Shown piece after piece: positions 7,537 to 11,911 of a DNA stretch of 11,911 bases. The DNA lies in assembly GCA_030830595.1 (NCBI GenBank), contig JAURMS010000050.1:1-11911 (forward strand). Direction: 5' to 3'. The notes below the pieces were generated by a model that searched no databases, was not told the DNA's origin, and saw nothing but the letters and a program-made list of their open reading frames with translations. This stretch comes from Gammaproteobacteria bacterium. GTDB taxonomy: Bacteria; Pseudomonadota; Gammaproteobacteria; Steroidobacterales; Steroidobacteraceae. The position numbers were made by a program, and so were the translations under genes. The first letter of the stretch is position 1; the number at the start of each line of letters is the position of its first letter.

Positions 7537-8032
7537 GGCGCGTCACCTTGCGCGGGCTCGCCGCACGCCGGGCCTGCAGCAGGCGATCCACCCGCTCCAG
7601 CGCCTCCTGGACTTTGACCAGTTCGGCTTCGCCAATCGCAGCCTCCAGCAAGCCCATCACCTCCCTGCTGTAGGCATCCAGGGAGACTGCCACCTCGCGG
7701 CCTCTCGGCGTCAGGCGCAACAGCACGCGACGGGAGTCCCGTTGTTCTGCCGCTCGGCTGAGGTATCCCAGCCGCTCGAGCCGCTTGATCTGGTGGGAAA
7801 CGCTTGGCTGCGGGGTCGCCAGCAACTCTGCAAGCTCCCCAACGGAGACCGAACCCTGCTCAAGCACCGCGACCATCAGGCGTGAGGTGACCAGGTCCAG
7901 GCCGAACTCCTGAAACAAGGGATTGGCTAACTGCTGCAGGAGGGCGTTGATTCGGTGAATGGCGAACGACAGCCGCTGCCGCAGCGGGAGGGGCACCTCG
8001 GCATCCTTACTTTGCAAGAGTGTCGTCTTCAT
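7526..8032 (-). CDS. MarR-family transcriptional regulator
   Basis: A 168-aa winged-helix repressor-type regulator. Residues about 15-45 and 115-155 form the dimerisation helices. The DNA-binding part is VSVGELAELLATPQPSVSHQ (62-81) with recognition helix around 75-88, followed by the wing with D99, R101 and R102 in RDSRRVLLRLTPRGREV. MarR proteins usually repress their own operon and a divergent one until a small, often aromatic, ligand binds. Here the gene is divergent from the P450 operon with only 53 bp between starts, and its own 3' end overlaps the transporter gene. A perfect TATAAT lies so close to the ATG that the mRNA would be almost leaderless, and no clear ribosome binding site is seen. 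The natural ligand is probably the pathway substrate or an intermediate (inference). Confidence 0.9.
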   Translation of the reverse strand: MKTTLLQSKDAEVPLPLRQRLSFAIHRINALLQQLANPLFQEFGLDLVTSRLMVAVLEQGSVSVGELAELLATPQPSVSHQIKRLERLGYLSRAAEQRDSRRVLLRLTPRGREVAVSLDAYSREVMGLLEAAIGEAELVKVQEALERVDRLLQARRAASPRKVTRLGK

Positions 8033-8040
8033 GTACGCTC

Positions 8041-8064
8041 AATTATATTCATATCAATGCAATT
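8041..8064. promoter_or_regulatory. Candidate MarR operator (AT-rich imperfect palindrome)
   Basis: A 24-bp imperfect inverted repeat in the 53-bp gap between marR and the P450 gene. The outer arms are AATT at 8041-8044 and AATT at 8061-8064. The core ATTCATATCAAT (8047-8058) is symmetric except for one mismatched pair. Overall 9 of 12 base pairs are symmetric. It is the only AT-rich patch in this stretch of GC-rich DNA, overlaps the marR -10 box, and has the size usual for MarR-dimer sites. Binding is inferred from position and symmetry. Confidence 0.5.
8042..8047 (-). promoter_or_regulatory. -10 box for the marR-MFS-VOC operon
   Basis: A perfect TATAAT on the minus strand ends 9 nt before the marR ATG. 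Standard spacing puts transcription start near 8035, leaving only about 3 nt of leader. The best -35 candidate is TTGGCC (8067-8072 on the minus strand), four of six matches, with a long 19-bp spacer. The box lies inside the candidate operator, so bound MarR would block it. For the opposite direction TATATT (8044-8049) is a possible P450 -10 box without a recognisable -35. Confidence 0.45.
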
Positions 8065-8085
8065 CGGGCCAACCTGGGGAACGCC

Positions 8086-9285
8086 ATGAGCACGATTAAG
8101 GTGACCGGTTACCACGAAGCGAACCAGACGCTTGCCCTGCGCGACCTTGAACAGTCCCTCTATGACGAGGGCAAGGTCATGTTCCAGGACGTCCTGGTGA
8201 CCCTACACGGCGAAGCCCACCGCCGCAGGCGCCTGCTGGAGATGAAGATCTTCAAGAAGGACTTCTTCAACTACTACGAGAAAGAGGTCCTCCCACCGGT
8301 GGTGGAGCGGACCCTGGCCCGCTTCCTGCCCACCGGCCGCGCCGAACTGATGGACTTCGGGCGGCGGACCATGCTGGACCTGACTGCAGACTTCGCCGGC
8401 ATCGATCGTCCGCTGGGCACCGACGAGGAACGCAACGACATGCTGCGCCTGCTGCAGGGCATGGCTGCGGCGGCGACGCTCGGCCAGTTCGATGGCGATC
8501 GCGAACCGGTCAAGGAGTCGGTGCGGCAGACCATCCGGGAATTCGACGAGCGCTTCTTCACCCCATCTGCCTCCAGGCGTCAGGCACTGCTCGATCGTTT
8601 CAACGCGGGCGAAATCAGCGAGAGCGAACTGCCCCGCGACATCCTGACCGTGCTGCTGCGCAACGAGGACGCGATCGAACTGCCGCGTGACATGATCGTA
8701 CGCGAGACGGCCTTCTACTACCTTGCAGGCGCCCACACCTCGGTGCACTCCCTCACCCACTCGATGCACGAGATGTTCCAGTGGGGAGCGAGTCACCCTG
8801 AGGATGCCGAGCGCATTCGCCGCGATCCCCTGTTCGTGCAGCGCTGCGTGCATGAGAGCATGCGTCTGCATCCCTCGAGCCCCATCGCCCAGCGCAAGCC
8901 GGTCTGCCCGGTGCATCTCCCCACCGGAGACGAGGTGAAGGAAGGCGACACCGTGGTGATCAGCCTTTTCGAGGCCAACCGTCAGGCAGCCAACTTCGGC
9001 GAGGACGCAGCCAGCTTCAACCCTCACCGGCAACTGCCAGGCACGCTGCCGCCCTATGGCCTGACCTTTGGCGTCGGCATCCACACCTGCCTGGGTCGCA
9101 GCCTGGCCGCGGGTGACGTGGCCAAGGCCGGTACCGACCCGGAGACCCATCAGTACGGCACGGTGACGCTGATTGCGAGAGCCCTGATTGCCGCCAATGC
9201 CCGGCCGGATCCCGATCACCCGCCGCAGCGGGAGGCCAACATTGCGCGCGAGGCCTGGGCCACCTATCCGGTCCTGCTCGGCTGA
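8086..9285 (+). CDS. Cytochrome P450 monooxygenase (atypical)
   Basis: A 399-aa soluble class-I-like P450. The haem-binding loop is FGVGIHTCLG (328-337) with C335 as the thiolate ligand. The K-helix ExxR is E257-S-M-R260. The I-helix oxygen-activation segment is AGAHT (214-218): T218 is present, but the residue before it, normally Asp or Glu, is H217. The C-helix motif H45-x3-R49 in GEAHRRRR lies about 65 residues earlier than in P450cam, so the N-terminal sheet and A/B-helix region is very short, while the region between helices C and I is longer. The segment after the haem loop (GTDPETHQYGTV, 349-360) is also unusual. The start at 8086 follows a GGGGA 5 nt upstream; a GTG 22 codons earlier would overlap marR. 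First gene of a five-gene operon without ferredoxin or reductase. A downstream epoxide hydrolase suggests it may epoxidise an alkene (inference). Confidence 0.87.
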   Translation: MSTIKVTGYHEANQTLALRDLEQSLYDEGKVMFQDVLVTLHGEAHRRRRLLEMKIFKKDFFNYYEKEVLPPVVERTLARFLPTGRAELMDFGRRTMLDLTADFAGIDRPLGTDEERNDMLRLLQGMAAAATLGQFDGDREPVKESVRQTIREFDERFFTPSASRRQALLDRFNAGEISESELPRDILTVLLRNEDAIELPRDMIVRETAFYYLAGAHTSVHSLTHSMHEMFQWGASHPEDAERIRRDPLFVQRCVHESMRLHPSSPIAQRKPVCPVHLPTGDEVKEGDTVVISLFEANRQAANFGEDAASFNPHRQLPGTLPPYGLTFGVGIHTCLGRSLAAGDVAKAGTDPETHQYGTVTLIARALIAANARPDPDHPPQREANIAREAWATYPVLLG

Positions 9286-9683
9286 TGCCTGCCCCGCATC
9301 CTGATCCCGCAGCGGTGGTTCGCTCGTTCATCGAGGCATGGAACGCCAACGACCTCGAGCGGATCCTCGCCCACCTCAGCGAGGAGGTGACCTACCACAA
9401 CATGCCTGTGGCACCCATTCACGGGCGGGCCGCCGTGCGTGACTACCTCGGTGGCAAGGGCGGCTTCGACTGGGTCGATTGGAAGCTGCTGTCGCTGGCG
9501 GTGGACGGCAATAAGGTCCTGACCGAGCGGATCGACGACTTTGGCTGGCAGGGGCGTCGAATCAGCCTGCCCATCATGGGCATCTTCGAAATAGAAGACG
9601 GACTCATTCGCGCCTGGCGCGACTATTTCGACATGGCGGGCTACCGGACCCAGCTGTCCGCACCACCCGCGACAGGAGACTGA
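9285..9683 (+). CDS. Limonene-1,2-epoxide hydrolase-type epoxide hydrolase (SnoaL/NTF2 fold)
   Basis: A 132-aa protein of the cystatin-like alpha+beta fold. Compared with the Rhodococcus limonene-1,2-epoxide hydrolase as I remember it, all five catalytic residues are conserved: Y37 and N39 in YHNMPVAP, R82 and D84 in ERIDDF, and D113 in AWRDYFDMAGY (Tyr53, Asn55, Arg99, Asp101 and Asp132 there). The Asp-Arg-Asp triad activates water that opens an epoxide to a trans-type diol in one step without a covalent intermediate. The ATG overlaps the P450 stop by 1 bp (TGATG) with no separate ribosome binding site, so translation is coupled to the P450, which supports a shared pathway step. Related SnoaL-like cyclases and isomerases lack this full residue set, so hydrolase is the best reading. 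Substrate unknown. Confidence 0.82.
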   Translation: MPAPHPDPAAVVRSFIEAWNANDLERILAHLSEEVTYHNMPVAPIHGRAAVRDYLGGKGGFDWVDWKLLSLAVDGNKVLTERIDDFGWQGRRISLPIMGIFEIEDGLIRAWRDYFDMAGYRTQLSAPPATGD

Positions 9684-9685
9684 AT

Positions 9686-10474
9686 ATGGATCTTGGACTG
9701 CGCGACAAGGCAGTGCTGGTCACCGCCGCCAGCCAGGGACTGGGCCGGGCGACCGCCGAGTCCTTCGCTCGCGAAGGGGCGCGCGTCGCCCTCTGCGCCC
9801 GTGATCCCGCGGCCCTTGAGCAGGCAGCGGCCGCCGCCCGGCAGGCTGGTGCCGCCGAGGTTCTGAGCCTGCCTTGCGACCTCACCGACCCGATAGCCAT
9901 CGATGACATGGTTGGAGAGGTCATCAAGGTTTTCGGCACCCTGCACGTGCTGGTGAACAACGCCGGGGGCCCGCCGCCGGGACGCTTTCACCAACTCGAC
10001 GACGCGGCCTGGCAAAAGGCCTTCGACCTGACGCTGATGTCGGCCGTGCGAGCCACGCGGGCGGCCCTGCCCGTGATGCGCGCCCAGCGCTGGGGCCGGA
10101 TCGTCAACATCTCGTCCTACACCGTGAAGCAACCCATCCCGGACATCATGCTGTCCAACAGCCTGCGCCTGGCCGTGGCCGGCTGGGCCAAGTCGCTGGC
10201 CACCGACATCGCCCGTGACAACGTGCTGATCAACACGGTCGGGCCCGGCTGGACCCGGACCGGACGGGTGACCCAACTGATGGAGACGCGGGCCACCGGT
10301 GGCCGCACGCCAGCGGACGCGGAAGCAGACATCGTGGCCACCGTGCCGCTCGGCCGCCTGGCGGAGCCACAGGAAATTGCCGACGTGGTGACCTTCCTCG
10401 CCTCGGAGCGGGCGAGCTTCGTGACCGGCACCTTCCTCGCCGTGGACGGCGGGGTGGTACAGGGGCCCACCTGA
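9686..10474 (+). CDS. Atypical short-chain dehydrogenase/reductase lacking the YxxxK motif
   Basis: A 262-aa Rossmann-fold SDR. The nucleotide-binding loop is TAASQGLG (13-20), a variant of TGxxxGxG with Ala in place of the first Gly. CDL near 64-66 and NNAG (91-94) are present, as is the active-site strand NISS (141-144). At the catalytic position YxxxK the protein has S157-N-S-L-R161, so both the Tyr and the Lys are missing. The C-terminal part is canonical (VGPGWTRTGRV, FVTGTFLAVDGG). It resembles the SDR subgroup described as 3-ketoacyl-ACP-reductase-like but without a perfect catalytic tetrad. The start has AGGAG 7 nt upstream, 2 bp after the epoxide-hydrolase stop. It may oxidise the diol made upstream by an altered mechanism, or have a non-redox role. 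Confidence 0.87.
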   Translation: MDLGLRDKAVLVTAASQGLGRATAESFAREGARVALCARDPAALEQAAAAARQAGAAEVLSLPCDLTDPIAIDDMVGEVIKVFGTLHVLVNNAGGPPPGRFHQLDDAAWQKAFDLTLMSAVRATRAALPVMRAQRWGRIVNISSYTVKQPIPDIMLSNSLRLAVAGWAKSLATDIARDNVLINTVGPGWTRTGRVTQLMETRATGGRTPADAEADIVATVPLGRLAEPQEIADVVTFLASERASFVTGTFLAVDGGVVQGPT

Positions 10475-11466
10475 TGTCCATCGCGACCGCGCGCACCATA
10501 GACCTGCATGCCCATGCCGTGCTGGAGGAGACCTTCGGCACAGCCGGCGAGCACGGCCCGGAACTCACCGTGGCCGAGGACGGTCGCCCGCTGTTCAGGG
10601 TGGGCCATTACCGCCTGCACGGGGTGCGCTATCGTGGCAGCCCGTTCATGGATCCCGACCTGCGCATCGCGGCCATGGACCGGGCAGGCATCGACTTCCA
10701 GGTGCTGTCGCCCAACCCGCTGACCTACTTCCACTTCATCGGCGCCGGGGACGCGCTGTCCTTCTGCCGCCGCAGCAACGATACGCTGGCAGCCCTCGTG
10801 GCGCGCTACCCAACCCGACTCGCCGGGCTGGCGGCGCTGCCGATGCAGGACCCGGGAGCCTCTATCGCTGAACTGGAGCGCGCCGTGGGCGAACTGGGGC
10901 TGTGGGGCGCCTACGTGGGCACCGAGTTCGGGATAGGCCTGGATGATGCCCGACTCGACCCACTGTATCGGCGATGCGTAGAGCTGGACGTCCCGCTGTT
11001 TTTCCATCCGGCACCGGCAGGCATCGACGGACCGCCGGCCTGGCCGCCGCTCGATCGCTTCGACCTGGAGCTGCTGCTCGGCTTTGCCGCGCAGGAGACC
11101 CGCGCCGTCGCAACGCTGATCTTCGGCGGGGTGCTGGATCGGCACCCCGATCTCGACCTGTGCATCAGCCACGGGGGTGGCGCCATCGCCTTCCTGTGCG
11201 GACGCTTTGCCGAGGCGGCGCACAAGCGCCCATGGGCCCCGCAGCACCTGCGGGCAGAGGGCGAATTCGAGGCCAGGCTCCGCCGGCTGTGGTTCGACAA
11301 CCACGTGCACAGCGAGGCTGCCCTCGACCTGCTCACTCGCACCGTCGGCCAGGATCGGCTGGTACTGGGGACCAATTTCGCGGGTTGGGACCAGCCCGGC
11401 GAGGGCCGCGCCATCGAGGCACCGTCGTGGCTGGCAGACAACGCGCGCAGGTTGCTGCGCAAGTGA
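10474..11466 (+). CDS. ACMSD-like amidohydrolase (Amidohydro_2 family)
   Basis: A 330-aa TIM-barrel metal-dependent hydrolase or decarboxylase. Members include aminocarboxymuconate-semialdehyde decarboxylase, gamma-resorcylate decarboxylase and related C-C-cleaving enzymes. Metal ligands seen are H12 and H14 in DLHAH, H178 in PLFFHPA and H233 in CISHGGG. The late Asp expected in the family motif GTDYP is replaced: the sequence reads LGTNFAGWDQ (298-307), with N301 at the ligand position and D306 nearby. The region AGIDFQVLSPNPL (71-83) and the RLAGLAALPMQDP stretch (115-127) fit the family. The ATG overlaps the SDR stop by 1 bp (TGATG). Decarboxylation or hydrolytic C-C cleavage of a ring-derived product is plausible. 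The Asn change makes catalysis less certain. Confidence 0.82.
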   Translation: MSIATARTIDLHAHAVLEETFGTAGEHGPELTVAEDGRPLFRVGHYRLHGVRYRGSPFMDPDLRIAAMDRAGIDFQVLSPNPLTYFHFIGAGDALSFCRRSNDTLAALVARYPTRLAGLAALPMQDPGASIAELERAVGELGLWGAYVGTEFGIGLDDARLDPLYRRCVELDVPLFFHPAPAGIDGPPAWPPLDRFDLELLLGFAAQETRAVATLIFGGVLDRHPDLDLCISHGGGAIAFLCGRFAEAAHKRPWAPQHLRAEGEFEARLRRLWFDNHVHSEAALDLLTRTVGQDRLVLGTNFAGWDQPGEGRAIEAPSWLADNARRLLRK

Positions 11467-11473
11467 GGACGTC

Positions 11474-11911
11474 ATGACAGACCTGCACATCGTCAACGGC
11501 AGCGTGATCGATGGAACCGGTGCCGCGCCGCGGGTGGAGTCGGTGCTGGTGGAGAACGGCCGAATCGTGGCGACAGGCGCCGCTGCCGATGCCACGGCCG
11601 CCGCTCGCCAGCCCGTTCGACGCCTCGATGCGGCCGGCGCGACCGTCATGCCCGGGCTCATCGATGGCCACACCCACGTCAGCTTTGACGAGCCCAATTC
11701 CAACGACGAACTGTTCTTTCACCGCCGGCATGCGCTGGCGGCCATCGTGGCGGCGCGCAACGCCAAGCGCATCCTGCAGTCGGGGGTCACCGGCATCATG
11801 GATGCGGACTCCATCTTCGAGCTTGGGATCGACCTGCGCGATGCCATCGAGGCCGGCATCGTCGACGGACCCCGCATCTCCAGCGGCGCCTACGCCCTGT
11901 GGACCAGCGTC
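11474..11911 (+). CDS. Amidohydrolase-family metal-dependent hydrolase (imidazolonepropionase-like), 5' part
   Basis: The first 146 codons are visible; the gene leaves the window at the right edge with no stop. The protein starts MTDLHIVNGSVIDGTGAAPR, the small N-terminal beta-sandwich of the amidohydrolase superfamily, then reaches the first barrel strand GLIDGHTHVSF with metal ligands H66 and H68. QSGVTGIMDAD (102-112) and the ARNAKRI stretch before it are typical of the group annotated as imidazolonepropionase-like hydrolases or prolidases. Later ligands (His, His, Asp) are outside. The ATG lies 7 bp after the preceding stop, with GAGG overlapping that stop codon, so it belongs to the same operon. 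It may hydrolyse an amide, lactone or cyclic intermediate; the exact bond cannot be told from this fragment. Confidence 0.85.
   Translation, partial: MTDLHIVNGSVIDGTGAAPRVESVLVENGRIVATGAAADATAAARQPVRRLDAAGATVMPGLIDGHTHVSFDEPNSNDELFFHRRHALAAIVAARNAKRILQSGVTGIMDADSIFELGIDLRDAIEAGIVDGPRISSGAYALWTSV

Noticed and set aside
8020..8085. Upstream GTG start for the P450 (22 more codons)
   Set aside because: It would start inside marR and run through the operator and promoter. The ATG at 8086 has a suitable G-rich ribosome binding site.
8203..9219. A 338-codon minus-strand open frame opposite the P450
   Set aside because: Antisense to a P450 with haem, ExxR and I-helix motifs; no domain of its own.
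10117..11703. A 528-codon minus-strand open frame opposite the SDR and amidohydrolase genes
   Set aside because: It spans three convincing plus-strand genes with intact family motifs, and its own translation shows no family features. It is a third-position GC artefact.
1..11911. Mobile elements, CRISPR arrays, tRNA or rRNA genes, long direct repeats
   Set aside because: No transposase or integrase frame, regularly spaced repeats, cloverleaf or rRNA-like stretch was seen by eye. Base composition is even apart from short promoter islands.

Overview
This window comes from a GC-rich proteobacterial chromosome. A gamma- or beta-proteobacterium is most likely, judged from a Wsp-type chemosensory operon like that of Pseudomonas and Burkholderia beside a catabolic gene set of the kind common in hydrocarbon or terpenoid degraders. 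I cannot name the genus. Genes are tightly packed, with several 1-4 bp overlaps. I see no tRNA or rRNA gene, CRISPR array, insertion sequence or obvious terminator.

Left block (1-4530, minus strand): five genes read leftward in the order receptor, CheW, CheR-TPR, CheW, CheA N-terminus. This is the wspA-wspB-wspC-wspD-wspE order of the surface-sensing Wsp pathway, which drives c-di-GMP synthesis through WspR. The operon leaves the window inside wspE, so wspF and wspR would be expected further left. The receptor is unusual: it has a large dCache-type periplasmic domain.

A 100-bp gap (4531-4630) separates wspA from a divergent Rieske oxygenase gene and holds an AT-rich island with a sigma-S-like -10 box facing wspA.

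Right block (4631-11911): a catabolic cluster organised around a MarR regulator. Minus strand: marR, an MFS transporter and a VOC (glyoxalase-fold) gene form one operon (8032 to 5780). Plus strand: a cytochrome P450, a limonene-epoxide-hydrolase-type enzyme, an atypical SDR, an ACMSD-like amidohydrolase and a second amidohydrolase cut by the window edge (8086 to 11911). The two operons share a 53-bp divergent promoter region with an AT-rich imperfect palindrome that overlaps a perfect TATAAT box for marR. The Rieske oxygenase gene abuts the VOC gene end to end, the two stop codons together forming TGATCA.

Working model (inference): a MarR-controlled pathway takes up a small hydrophobic or carboxylated compound, oxygenates it (P450 and possibly the Rieske enzyme), opens an epoxide to a diol (all five LEH catalytic residues are present), and further processes the product with the SDR and amidohydrolases. 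Three enzymes depart from their family's active-site rules: the P450 has His in place of the I-helix acid, the SDR has Ser/Arg in place of Tyr/Lys, and the ACMSD-like protein has Asn in place of the late Asp. The substrate cannot be told from sequence.
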